From Chlamydiales bacterium (lineage in GTDB: Bacteria; Chlamydiota; Chlamydiia; Chlamydiales; JAAKFR01), in the NCBI GenBank assembly GCA_022601635.1, contig JAJACG010000002.1, positions 1 through 57,994 of the forward strand: DNA of 57,994 nt, written 5' to 3'. How positions within the stretch are numbered: position 1 is the stretch's first letter; every line of letters starts with the position of its first letter. Below are positions 40,291 to 50,796 of the stretch, in pieces. The translations under genes were made by a program, and so were the position numbers. The notes under the pieces were generated by a model, which was not told the origin of the DNA, made no database searches, and saw only the letters and a list, made by a program, of their open reading frames with translations.

Positions 40291-42094
40291 TTCAGATCCA
40301 GAAGAGGGCAGCTCATACATTCAATCGATTCAGCGCGTCCTGATGCACCTATTTCCTCCACACGTTGTGGCTGAGGAGGATTTTGGCGCAAAGCTTCCTG
40401 CGCTTTCATGGAGTCCCTTTTCAACACTGCCTTTCAACCTCTCTTTTTTCTTCTGCTGCTCATTTCGGCAGGGGGCCTACCGCTTTTTCTCAGAGATGAT
40501 TAATCGCTGGGTTGTTCCAGGAAGGCGGGTCAACCTCATTATGCAGGCTGCGTGTGATTTTTCGATGCCAGAGCTTGGCGAAGAGGTCTATACCGCTGGC
40601 GAGATCATGATTGAGGTGACTGGGAAAAAGGAGCTAGAGATTTTGCAAAAGAATCTGCCTCTTTTAGACAAGGAGCTGCGCTTGGGCATGCTTTCACCCT
40701 ATCAGGCGTCGCGTATTTTGGAGGCAAAGGGGCTTAATTATGACAATAAGGTGGCGCTTATTCAGGAAAACATCATCTCTTTGATTCAGCATAGGCCGCA
40801 TGACTTTGACTATGATGTTTTGACAGAGATGCAGCATTTCTTGCTCCACTGTACAGAGAGTTTTAAAAGAGAACGGGAGTATCGCCACTTAGCGCGCATT
40901 ATCTGCGTGCACTATCTATTTAGAAAGTCGCTAAAAGCGAGTTTGATGCACTTTCCTGATAGGCGCTATATCAATGTAAAAATTTTGCGCAGCCGTCTGG
41001 GTGCGCGGCGCGTCTTAGGCATTGCAATTGGTATCAGCTTTTTGCGTGACAATGAGATTTTGCAGGAGCGCCACATTGTGCATGCAATCAACAGTTTGAT
41101 TCCGCGTGTTATGCTTGTGCCTCACTCATTTATCTCTGAAAAGGAGACGATCTACTTGGAGGTTGAGCGCAAGGGGGGCATCTCACTTGCTGAAGAGAGC
41201 CGGCTTATCGAGGAGCTGCCATCGGAGTTAAAGAATTCGATTGAGACGCGGCTCAATCCTATTTTTATGCCGCAAAATGAGGAGGAGATCATGCGTGACA
41301 TTGTGACGCTTTCGGGTCAACTCCGCTTTGTGCGTGATCTTCCTCAGGTAATCATTCATTTCAATTTACAGACTGAGGAGCAGCTTGAATTTTTGGTGAT
41401 CTGCCTTAGTATCAAGCCGGTTAAGCAGTTTTTGAAGCAAAAGGCGAGCTTTTTAGAGTGTGAAATTGATCGTGTCAAGACAGTGGGCTCTTTGCGCAAG
41501 AAGTATCCGAAGCAGGCAACTGTCTTTCGACTTCGTATTTTGAAAAAGCCCTTTTTACGTCAAGATCACAGCGTCGATCTGCATAAGGCGCGCCAGGAGG
41601 TTTCACGTGAGCTTGCGCGCATCATTGGCGATTTTAGAGATTACAACGGCGGCATGCTCTCTAAAGAGAACGAGCTTTTCACACATTTACGAGAGCTTTT
41701 ACAGGAGACGGGTCAGGAAAATGCCTTTCTGTTGGAAGACTTTTTCTATCATCTCACACCTGCTGTGATGCGCAGTTTGCTCCCTGCCGAAAGCTTACAA
41801 AAGCTCTTTCTTCTGCTGTTGCAAACAGACCTTATAGATGAATATACGATCTCGGTGCAGGAGGATGATGATCTCTATGTGGTGATTCAGGCGCAGGACG
41901 CCTCTTTTCAGGAGAGTATAGTTGATCTTGTCTCTTCACTTGATGCTGCAACCTGTTTTTTGAAGTCGACGGAGTATCCCACTTTTTGTCTGCTTTGGCG
42001 TGGGCCTTCGCAGGAGCAGATCGTCAAGTTTCGCTTAGATTTGGATGAGGCGATGATGAAGTGGAGTGGCAGCGCGAAAGTGGAGAGCGTTTGA
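40253..42094 (+). CDS. Large conserved-looking hypothetical protein
   Basis: A 613-residue soluble protein with no signal peptide. Features: an N-terminal stretch with SYIQSIQRVLMHLFPPHVVAE, an alpha-helical middle (ILQKNLPLLDKELRLGML and following), IGISFLRDNEILQERHIVHA, and a charged C-terminal half. No catalytic motif was recognised and I cannot name the family. It overlaps the aspartokinase gene by 38 bases, so the two are coupled and possibly form a complex or pathway. Confidence 0.65.
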   Translation: MKNHYPRIVTPFDSDPEEGSSYIQSIQRVLMHLFPPHVVAEEDFGAKLPALSWSPFSTLPFNLSFFFCCSFRQGAYRFFSEMINRWVVPGRRVNLIMQAACDFSMPELGEEVYTAGEIMIEVTGKKELEILQKNLPLLDKELRLGMLSPYQASRILEAKGLNYDNKVALIQENIISLIQHRPHDFDYDVLTEMQHFLLHCTESFKREREYRHLARIICVHYLFRKSLKASLMHFPDRRYINVKILRSRLGARRVLGIAIGISFLRDNEILQERHIVHAINSLIPRVMLVPHSFISEKETIYLEVERKGGISLAEESRLIEELPSELKNSIETRLNPIFMPQNEEEIMRDIVTLSGQLRFVRDLPQVIIHFNLQTEEQLEFLVICLSIKPVKQFLKQKASFLECEIDRVKTVGSLRKKYPKQATVFRLRILKKPFLRQDHSVDLHKARQEVSRELARIIGDFRDYNGGMLSKENELFTHLRELLQETGQENAFLLEDFFYHLTPAVMRSLLPAESLQKLFLLLLQTDLIDEYTISVQEDDDLYVVIQAQDASFQESIVDLVSSLDAATCFLKSTEYPTFCLLWRGPSQEQIVKFRLDLDEAMMKWSGSAKVESV

Positions 42095-42102
42095 AATAAA
42101 AC

Positions 42103-42132
42103 TTGACTTCGGAATGGCCTTTTTGGGATATC
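42103..42132 (+). promoter_or_regulatory. Candidate promoter of the cyo operon
   Basis: TTGACT (42103-42108), 18 bases, GATATC (42127-42132), ten bases before the cyoA ATG. The -35 is good, the -10 mediocre and the distance to the ATG is short. It lies in the 48-base gap after the hypothetical gene. Confidence 0.35.
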
Positions 42133-42142
42133 AAGAATTCCG

Positions 42143-43006
42143 ATGAATAGAAAACACCAAATCATCTACGTCATCCTCATCTCAATGGGGCTTCTTCTGC
42201 TCACAGTAGGCTTCTTCTGGAGTCAATGTGTTGAGATCATCCACCCACACGGTATGATTGCCGAAAAAGAGCGCAATCTGCTCGTCTTTGCAACACTTTT
42301 GATGCTCATTGTCGTCATTCCAGTCTTTGTTCTCACCTTTGTCTTTATGTGGAAGTATCACAAAGACAATAAGAAAGCTAAATATGACCCTGAGTGGAAC
42401 TACAGTTTGACCTTAGAGGCTCTTTGGTGGGGCGTTCCGTTGGTTATTATTGCTGTTCTCTCTGCGCTTACTTGGACTGAAACGCATAGATTGGACCCCT
42501 ATAGACCAATCGAATCGGACAAAGAGCCGCTCACCATCCAGGTGGTTGCGCTACAGTGGCGCTGGCTCTTTCTCTATCCAGAGCAAGAGGTGGCTACAAT
42601 GGGCTACTTTAAATTTCCAGTAGATCGTCCTGTCAAATTTGTGATTACAGCAGATGCTCCGATGAACTCTTTTTGGATTCCTGAATTGGGTGGGCAGATC
42701 TATGCGATGCCGAAGATGCAGACTGTACTCCACACCATTACGGATCGTGTCGGTAGTTATAAGGGCGCTTCTGCCAACTTGAGCGGCAAAGGCTTTGCCA
42801 ACATGGTCTTTGTAGCCGAGGCTGTCGAAGAGAGTGATTTTGATGCTTGGGTGGTAAAGGCGCGCGCTTCGGACCTTCTTGATTGGCAGCGCTACCGCGA
42901 ACTTGCAAAACCGAGTGAAGATACAGAGATGGCTACCTATCAACTGGGCGAACCCCATCTATTCAAGAAGGTGATGGATCAATTTCTAACCCCCGGAGGA
43001 CGATGA
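42143..43006 (+). CDS. cyoA: Cytochrome bo3 quinol oxidase subunit II
   Basis: A 287-residue subunit II of a heme-copper oxidase: two membrane helices (ILISMGLLLLTVGFFW; LLMLIVVIPVFVLTFVF), then the periplasmic cupredoxin domain with VVALQWRWLFLYPEQ, PMNSFWIPELGGQIYAMPKM and GFANMVF. The cysteine and histidine ligands of the CuA site are absent, which marks a quinol rather than cytochrome c oxidase. It is the first gene of cyoABCDE and overlaps cyoB by 4 bases behind GGAGG. Confidence 0.92.
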   Translation: MNRKHQIIYVILISMGLLLLTVGFFWSQCVEIIHPHGMIAEKERNLLVFATLLMLIVVIPVFVLTFVFMWKYHKDNKKAKYDPEWNYSLTLEALWWGVPLVIIAVLSALTWTETHRLDPYRPIESDKEPLTIQVVALQWRWLFLYPEQEVATMGYFKFPVDRPVKFVITADAPMNSFWIPELGGQIYAMPKMQTVLHTITDRVGSYKGASANLSGKGFANMVFVAEAVEESDFDAWVVKARASDLLDWQRYRELAKPSEDTEMATYQLGEPHLFKKVMDQFLTPGGR

Positions 43007-44964
43007 GCCACGCGCTATTTGGAAAGCTCACAACCGCCGCCTTAAAACATGATCCCATTGAATATGGCGCTGGCGTCTCTATGGGAGTTGTTGCGCTCTT
43101 CTTGATCATCTACATCACCTACAAAAAGAGGTGGGGCCATCTCTGGAAAAATTGGTTTTGCTCCGTCGATGCCAAGAAAATCGGCGTCATGTATTTCATA
43201 GTCGCCGCACTCATGCTGGTCAAAGGGCTCATTGATGCCTTGATGATGCGCGCTCAACAGGCAATGGCTGCTGGCAATGCAGGCTATCTCGGTGCCGAAC
43301 ACTTTCAGCAGATCTTTACCGCCCACGGCACCACCATGATCTTCTTTGTCGGTATGGGGGTAGTCTTTGCGCTATTCAACTTGGTCATTCCTCTGCAAAT
43401 TGGTGCGCGTGATGTCGCCTTTCCCTTCCTCAATTCATTGAGCTTTTGGCTCTTTGCCATGGGAGCTCTCTTTGTTAATCTCTCGCTTGTATTGGGCAAC
43501 TTCGGAGGAGCGGGTTGGCTCAGCTATCCGCCTCTTGCCAACTTGGCTTACAGTCCTGATGTGGGGGTCGACTATTGGATATGGAGTGTGCAGATTGCCG
43601 GTCTCGGTAGCCTCTTCTCGGGTATCAACTTCTTAGTCACCATTTTGCGCATGCGCTGCCCCGGAATGACAATGATGAAGATGCCGATCTTCGTCTGGAG
43701 CTGCTTGGGGTCCATCACTCTAATCATCTTTGCCTTTCCTATTTTGACAGCAACCTTGGCAATGCTCTCATTCGACCGCTTGATGGGGATGCACTTCTTT
43801 ACCTCCGATTTTGGAGGCAGTCCTATGCTCTATATCAACCTGATCTGGGCGTGGGGCCATCCTGAAGTCTATATTTTGATTCTGCCCATTTTTGGCGTCT
43901 ATTCTGAGGTGATTGCCACCTTTTCGAAAAAGGGTCTATTTGGATATACCTCAATGGTATGGGCGGTTGTTGGGATCGCCTTTCTCTCTTTCATTGTTTG
44001 GCTTCACCACTTCTTCACCATGGGAGCGCCTCCGGGAACCAACAGCTTCTTTGCGATCATGACGATGGCAGTTGCCATTCCAACAGGGGTAAAGGTGTTC
44101 AACTGGCTCTTCACCAGCTGTCGAGGTAGGCTCACCTTTTCAACACCTATGCTCTGGTTCTTGGCCTTCATCTTAATTTTTACAATTGGTGGGCTTGCTG
44201 GTGTTTTGCTCTCTATTCCGCCGATCGATTTCCAAGTGCACAATAGCCTCTTCTTGGTCGCACACTTCCATTCAGTTATCATTGGTGGTGTCCTCTTTGG
44301 ATTCTTCAGTGCGCTTGCCTACTGGTTTCCCAAGGTGACTGGTTTTTGCCTTGATGAGAAGTGGGGGCGGGCTGCCTTTTGGCTCTGGTTCTTAGGTTTT
44401 ATGGTCGCCTTTATGCCGCTCTATGCGCTTGGTTTGATGGGGGCAACACGCCGTCTGAATACCTACGCAGCTGAAACAGGTTGGCAGCCCTTCTTTATGA
44501 TTGCCGCTCTAGGGGGCTTGATTATCACCCTGGCTATTGGTTGCCAATTGATCCAGGTTTTGGTGAGTATCAAGAATCGCGATAAATTGCGCGATACAAC
44601 AGGCGATCCTTGGGATGGGCGCACACTTGAATGGTCGATCTCCTCGCCGCCGCCTTTTTACAATTTCGCGGTCACTCCCGAAGTACATGAGCGCGACGCA
44701 TGGTGGGCGATGAAGCAAAAGCCGCAGGGCAAACCTGTTTATAAGGATGTGCACATGCCGATCGACAGTCCGATGGGTCTTTTAATCGCGCTTTGCGGAT
44801 TTGTGGCCTGTTTCGCTCTGATCTGGCAGATTTTTTGGTTAGTGCCGGTTGCTTTCCTAGGGATTTTTGTTTTGGCGATCTGTAGATTGAGCAAGGATGA
44901 GGTGGAATATACATTGACAGCACGAGAAATTGAGAGATATGAAAGCGATCGTCAAAAATCATGA
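43003..44964 (+). CDS. cyoB: Cytochrome bo3 quinol oxidase subunit I
   Basis: A 653-residue catalytic subunit with about 14-15 membrane helices. Heme and copper ligands: FTAHGTTMIFFVG (low-spin heme), WAWGHPEVYILILPIFGVYSE (CuB His and cross-linked Tyr), HHFFTMG and VAHFHSVIIGG (CuB and heme ligands). IGARDVAFPFLNSLSFWL is typical of the bo3 type. It reduces O2 to water and pumps protons across the inner membrane. Overlap with cyoA is ATGA. Confidence 0.95.
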   Translation: MSHALFGKLTTAALKHDPIEYGAGVSMGVVALFLIIYITYKKRWGHLWKNWFCSVDAKKIGVMYFIVAALMLVKGLIDALMMRAQQAMAAGNAGYLGAEHFQQIFTAHGTTMIFFVGMGVVFALFNLVIPLQIGARDVAFPFLNSLSFWLFAMGALFVNLSLVLGNFGGAGWLSYPPLANLAYSPDVGVDYWIWSVQIAGLGSLFSGINFLVTILRMRCPGMTMMKMPIFVWSCLGSITLIIFAFPILTATLAMLSFDRLMGMHFFTSDFGGSPMLYINLIWAWGHPEVYILILPIFGVYSEVIATFSKKGLFGYTSMVWAVVGIAFLSFIVWLHHFFTMGAPPGTNSFFAIMTMAVAIPTGVKVFNWLFTSCRGRLTFSTPMLWFLAFILIFTIGGLAGVLLSIPPIDFQVHNSLFLVAHFHSVIIGGVLFGFFSALAYWFPKVTGFCLDEKWGRAAFWLWFLGFMVAFMPLYALGLMGATRRLNTYAAETGWQPFFMIAALGGLIITLAIGCQLIQVLVSIKNRDKLRDTTGDPWDGRTLEWSISSPPPFYNFAVTPEVHERDAWWAMKQKPQGKPVYKDVHMPIDSPMGLLIALCGFVACFALIWQIFWLVPVAFLGIFVLAICRLSKDEVEYTLTAREIERYESDRQKS

Positions 44965-45523
44965 GCTCTATAACAAAACTCTTTTTGGGTTTTGGGTCTA
45001 CCTGATGACAGACTGCGTCCTCTTTGGGACGCTCTTTGCCACCTACATTGTGCTTCACACTCACAATTTTGGTGGTCCCACCACACAGGAGCTCTTCTCC
45101 CTGCCTCTCGCCTTTTGGGAGACAATGGTACTCCTCACAAGCAGCTTCACAATCGGCCTGGCAAGACTAGATGCCCATATTGGAAAAACCAAACGGATTC
45201 TCTTCTGGCTGGTCATCACCTTCTTGCTCGGTGCCTCTTTCATTGCGATGGAGCTGCATGAATTTATTACCTTTGTGCATGAGGGCAACAGCTGGCAGCG
45301 CAGCGCCTTCTTGTCCTCCTACTTCACTCTGGTTGCCACGCATGGCTGCCACATCTCAGTCGGCCTGATCTGGATGATCATGACCTTTATAATGCTCGCC
45401 AAAAAGGGCGTTACGGAACATAACTTTCGACGGCTCACCTGCCTCGGTCTTTTCTGGCACTTTTTGGATATCGTCTGGATATTCATCTTTTCCGTCGTCT
45501 ACCTCATGGGAGTTTTGCCATGA
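44939..45523 (+). CDS. cyoC: Cytochrome bo3 quinol oxidase subunit III
   Basis: A 194-residue membrane subunit with five helices: KTLFGFWVYLMTDCVLFGTL, GLARLDAH after helix 2, FIAMELHEFITFVHEG and HFLDIVWIFIFSVVYLMG. The ATG at 44939 lies 26 bases within cyoB. Subunit III stabilises subunit I and its proton uptake. Confidence 0.92.
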   Translation: MKAIVKNHELYNKTLFGFWVYLMTDCVLFGTLFATYIVLHTHNFGGPTTQELFSLPLAFWETMVLLTSSFTIGLARLDAHIGKTKRILFWLVITFLLGASFIAMELHEFITFVHEGNSWQRSAFLSSYFTLVATHGCHISVGLIWMIMTFIMLAKKGVTEHNFRRLTCLGLFWHFLDIVWIFIFSVVYLMGVLP

Positions 45524-45843
45524 ATGAAAATGATCATGAAGAGGAGTGGGAGGGTGACCTTAAAACCTACCTCATCGGTTTTGGACTCTCCTTGCTTTTT
45601 ACCTGCTCAGCCTTTTTGGGTGTCTACAAAAAGTGGATTGATAGCCCAGCGATGATCCTAACGCTGGCTATTTTGCAATTCATCACCCAGATTATATTCT
45701 TTTTGCATCTTGGAAAAGAGTCTAAAGCGCACTGGAATCTCATTCTCTTTGGGTTCATGATGCTGGTTGTCGGAATTGTCGTCTTTGGAACACTCTGGAT
45801 TATGTTTGGCCTCAATATGAGGACGATGCCATGGATGCAGTAA
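45520..45843 (+). CDS. cyoD: Cytochrome bo3 quinol oxidase subunit IV
   Basis: A 107-residue subunit with three hydrophobic segments (TYLIGFGLSLLFTCSAFLGV; MILTLAILQFITQIIFFLH; GFMMLVVGIVVFGTLWIM) and the typical LQFITQIIFFLHLGKESKAH. It overlaps cyoC by 4 bases and cyoE by 13. It assists assembly of the complex. Confidence 0.9.
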   Translation: MNENDHEEEWEGDLKTYLIGFGLSLLFTCSAFLGVYKKWIDSPAMILTLAILQFITQIIFFLHLGKESKAHWNLILFGFMMLVVGIVVFGTLWIMFGLNMRTMPWMQ

Positions 45844-46676
45844 AAACCTACACACTTCTGACCAAACCGGGAATTGTGATGGGCAATGTGATCGCTATTG
45901 CTGGCGGCTTCGCCCTTGGTGTGACTGGCAAGATGCCCTACGCACTTCTTCTCGCCACTATGGTGGGTCTCAGTCTGATCATTGCCTCCTCTTGCATCCT
46001 CAATAACTACATCGATCGCAAGATCGACGCTCTGATGGAGCGCACCAAGAAGCGCGGTTTTGTCCAAGGCGATGTCAATGTGAAGTTCGCTCTGTTTCTG
46101 GCCACCATCTTGGGTATCTGCGGCATCTCAATTCTCGCTCACTGGACCAACCCTCTTACAGTTGGCCTCGCCCTTTTTGGCTATATCACCTACATCGTAC
46201 TCTACGGCTTCTACAAAAGAAGGACTCACTACGGCACGCTCGTTGGCAGTCTTGCAGGTGCCATTCCACCTGTTGTCGGCTACACTGCTGCAAGTGGCCG
46301 CTTTGATTGGGTTGCCTCACTACTTTTTGTCCTTCTAATCGTCTGGCAGATGCCACATTTTTTCGCTATCTCTCTCTACAGACTTGAGGACTACAAAAGG
46401 GCCGGTCTGCCTGTTCACCCAGTAGCAAAGGGGATTGACAAAACTAAAATTCAAATGCTGCTCTATGTTCTGCTCTTCACTCTTCTCTGTCTCCCACTGA
46501 TTCCTATTGCTGGGCCAAGAGTCTCCCTCGTCTTGGCGATTATCTGTCTCGCCTGGATTTTGACGGCGATTCGCGGTTTTTGGAATAAAGAGTATGCTGT
46601 TTGGGCTAGGTCGATGTTTTTTGCCTCCCTTTGGGCTGTCTGCGGACTCTTTATCTCCTTAATAGTGTTGAAATAA
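45831..46676 (+). CDS. cyoE: Protoheme IX farnesyltransferase (heme O synthase)
   Basis: A 281-residue UbiA-family prenyltransferase making heme O for the bo3 oxidase. Prenyl-diphosphate binding motif CILNNYIDRKIDALMERTKK, second motif RLEDYKRAGLPVHPV, and GSLAGAIPPVVGYTAASG. About eight membrane helices. It completes the operon cyoABCDE. No clear terminator follows; the RBS hairpin of the next gene lies 20 bases downstream. Confidence 0.93.
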   Translation: MDAVKTYTLLTKPGIVMGNVIAIAGGFALGVTGKMPYALLLATMVGLSLIIASSCILNNYIDRKIDALMERTKKRGFVQGDVNVKFALFLATILGICGISILAHWTNPLTVGLALFGYITYIVLYGFYKRRTHYGTLVGSLAGAIPPVVGYTAASGRFDWVASLLFVLLIVWQMPHFFAISLYRLEDYKRAGLPVHPVAKGIDKTKIQMLLYVLLFTLLCLPLIPIAGPRVSLVLAIICLAWILTAIRGFWNKEYAVWARSMFFASLWAVCGLFISLIVLK

Positions 46677-46695
46677 AAACATCTCTATGCTATCA

Positions 46696-46721
46696 TTTTC
46701 CCTCTTGTAAAGAGGGAGGGG
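46696..46721 (+). promoter_or_regulatory. Hairpin overlapping a ribosome binding site
   Basis: CCCTCTT (46700-46706) pairs with AAGAGGG (46710-46716) around a 3-base loop. The strong Shine-Dalgarno stretch AGAGGGAGGGG of the 46724 gene forms the right arm and continues past it. The structure could hide the ribosome binding site. It lacks a T-run, so it is not a normal terminator. Confidence 0.4.
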
Positions 46722-46723
46722 AT

Positions 46724-46990
46724 ATGAGGATTGGTGGTTCTGAAAGAGTTGGTCAATTTTTGGGCGGTGGATGCGCTATTGCTGCGGCAACATTGGTGGC
46801 GCTGGCAATATTAAGCGCTTCGTCGGTTATTCGCGGTGTGAGTACATATAAGTTTGCAATTGCATCTGGAACGTTGGCACTTCTACCAGCAATCGCTGCA
46901 GCGCTTTTTTGCAATGATAAGCCCTATTGTAGCGCATCCGATCGGGCTAAAGCGTGGAAAATCCTCCAAAGAAATTCAGTTGATGCTTAA
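46724..46990 (+). CDS. Small two-helix membrane protein
   Basis: An 88-residue protein with two hydrophobic segments (FLGGGCAIAAATLVALAIL; FAIASGTLALLPAIAAALF) and a hydrophilic tail. ATG at 46724 is chosen because of the exceptionally strong GGGAGGGG ribosome binding site; an upstream frame extension overlaps cyoE. It resembles in size the protein encoded next. Function unknown. Confidence 0.6.
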   Translation: MRIGGSERVGQFLGGGCAIAAATLVALAILSASSVIRGVSTYKFAIASGTLALLPAIAAALFCNDKPYCSASDRAKAWKILQRNSVDA

Positions 46991-47036
46991 TCAAAGTTTT
47001 ATACAATGGTAGCTTCTTGTTGAAGGGAGTGAAGCT

Positions 47037-47306
47037 TTGAGCTGTGTGAATAATCAATTTTGTCACTTAGATTGGCCTTGTGCAAAACCTAAACAGGCGG
47101 CTTTTGGAGTTGCTCTTGCTGTTACCTCGATTGCTCTTGGTCTGCTTGTCTCTCTTGTAGCAACTAGATCCCTTGGGGCCGCTACAATTAGTGGGGGAGC
47201 TGCCTTTGTTTTGACTGCAGTGACGCTTGTAGGAGCTGTACTAGGAACTTTCTTGGCAAAGTCAAGCTCAACAAGAACTCCTCCCGTTGAATCACAAAAG
47301 GATTGA
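47037..47306 (+). CDS. Small two-helix membrane protein
   Basis: An 89-residue protein, start at TTG 47037 eight bases after GAAGGGAG; a GTG at 47046 is possible. Cys residues near the N-terminus (SCVNN, FCHLDWPC), then two hydrophobic segments (AAFGVALAVTSIALGLLVSL; AFVLTAVTLVGAVLGTFLA). Layout is like the 15652 protein (Cys-rich N-terminus, two helices). It is one base from the next gene. Function unknown. Confidence 0.55.
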   Translation: MSCVNNQFCHLDWPCAKPKQAAFGVALAVTSIALGLLVSLVATRSLGAATISGGAAFVLTAVTLVGAVLGTFLAKSSSTRTPPVESQKD

Positions 47307-47307
47307 T

Positions 47308-47640
47308 ATGGCGACTGCAGCAGATGCCGTAGTGCGGAAGATTAGATATTATGATGGGCAGTTAGACCCCAATTCAATGGGGCCGTTGGCTAAAAAAATG
47401 GGAATTCCAGTAGAGCAACTTCAGGAGTTATCTGAAAAGTTGAGTGGGAGGATGCGAATCTGGTATGACGCTAATGGTCGCCGTTTCTCGATCTGCCCAT
47501 TATGGAGGGAATCCAATGAGGGTTGTAGGAGTATTCACCCAGACGGATGTTCTGAGTCGTCACAATGTGAGGAGCAGGTAGCGGACTGCCAATTGGGCAG
47601 TCGGTTGTGGAAGATGGCTCCTTATGGAGACACTGAATAA
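47308..47640 (+). CDS. Small hypothetical protein ending in a repeat
   Basis: A 110-residue soluble protein, ATG at 47308 preceded by AAAGGAT. It has PLAKKMGIPVEQLQEL, a helix-turn-helix-like element, then a Cys-rich part (ICPLWRES, GCRSIHPDGCSESSQCEEQ). The final residues YGDTE and the stop codon are provided by the left end of the dispersed repeat (GGAGACACTGAATAA), so the gene's original end may have been lost. Confidence 0.55.
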   Translation: MATAADAVVRKIRYYDGQLDPNSMGPLAKKMGIPVEQLQELSEKLSGRMRIWYDANGRRFSICPLWRESNEGCRSIHPDGCSESSQCEEQVADCQLGSRLWKMAPYGDTE

Positions 47641-47786
47641 CTACCGTTTGGCATCTTCCGCCACTCTTCGCACCGCTGAATCATTCTCACCATAACTAAC
47701 CCGCAAGGGGTTAGCGTCAGGCTCCAAATTTCCCAGCATCGCAACTCTTAGCAGCATCTCCAATAACCGAGTTATTCAGCATCTCC
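47626..47786. repeat. Dispersed palindromic repeat, copy d
   Basis: Full-length copy: GGAGACACTGAATAACT at the left, GAGTTATTCAGCATCTCC at the right, central hairpin CTAACCCGCAAGGGGTTAG, and the conserved GTCAGGCTCC. Here it follows a plus-strand gene and is followed by 210 bases without a gene (47787-47998) that hold only the candidate gyr-operon promoter near its end. Confidence 0.78.
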
Positions 47787-47963
47787 ATAAGTATATTTTG
47801 GAAGTAAGTGGCCAAGGTTTTCTATCTATAAGTCATCCTGAACAGTGTCAAAACTACGTTCCAGGTAGCGATGAGTCATAGTAGTATTGAAGAGCGCTCT
47901 ATAATCCCAAAATTGACCGCTTTTCTCACTTTTTTGACCACCCCAAATGTCACCAGAAAAACA

Positions 47964-47992
47964 TTGCTCCCAGTCGCATAATCTAGTATAGT
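47964..47992 (+). promoter_or_regulatory. Promoter of the DUF721-gyrB-gyrA-tmk operon
   Basis: TTGCTC (47964-47969), 17 bases, TATAGT (47987-47992). The start of transcription would fall at or next to the ATG at 47999, so the mRNA may be leaderless. It is the only promoter-like element close to the block. Confidence 0.4.
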
Positions 47993-47998
47993 GCACGC

Positions 47999-50796
<2,798 letters not shown>

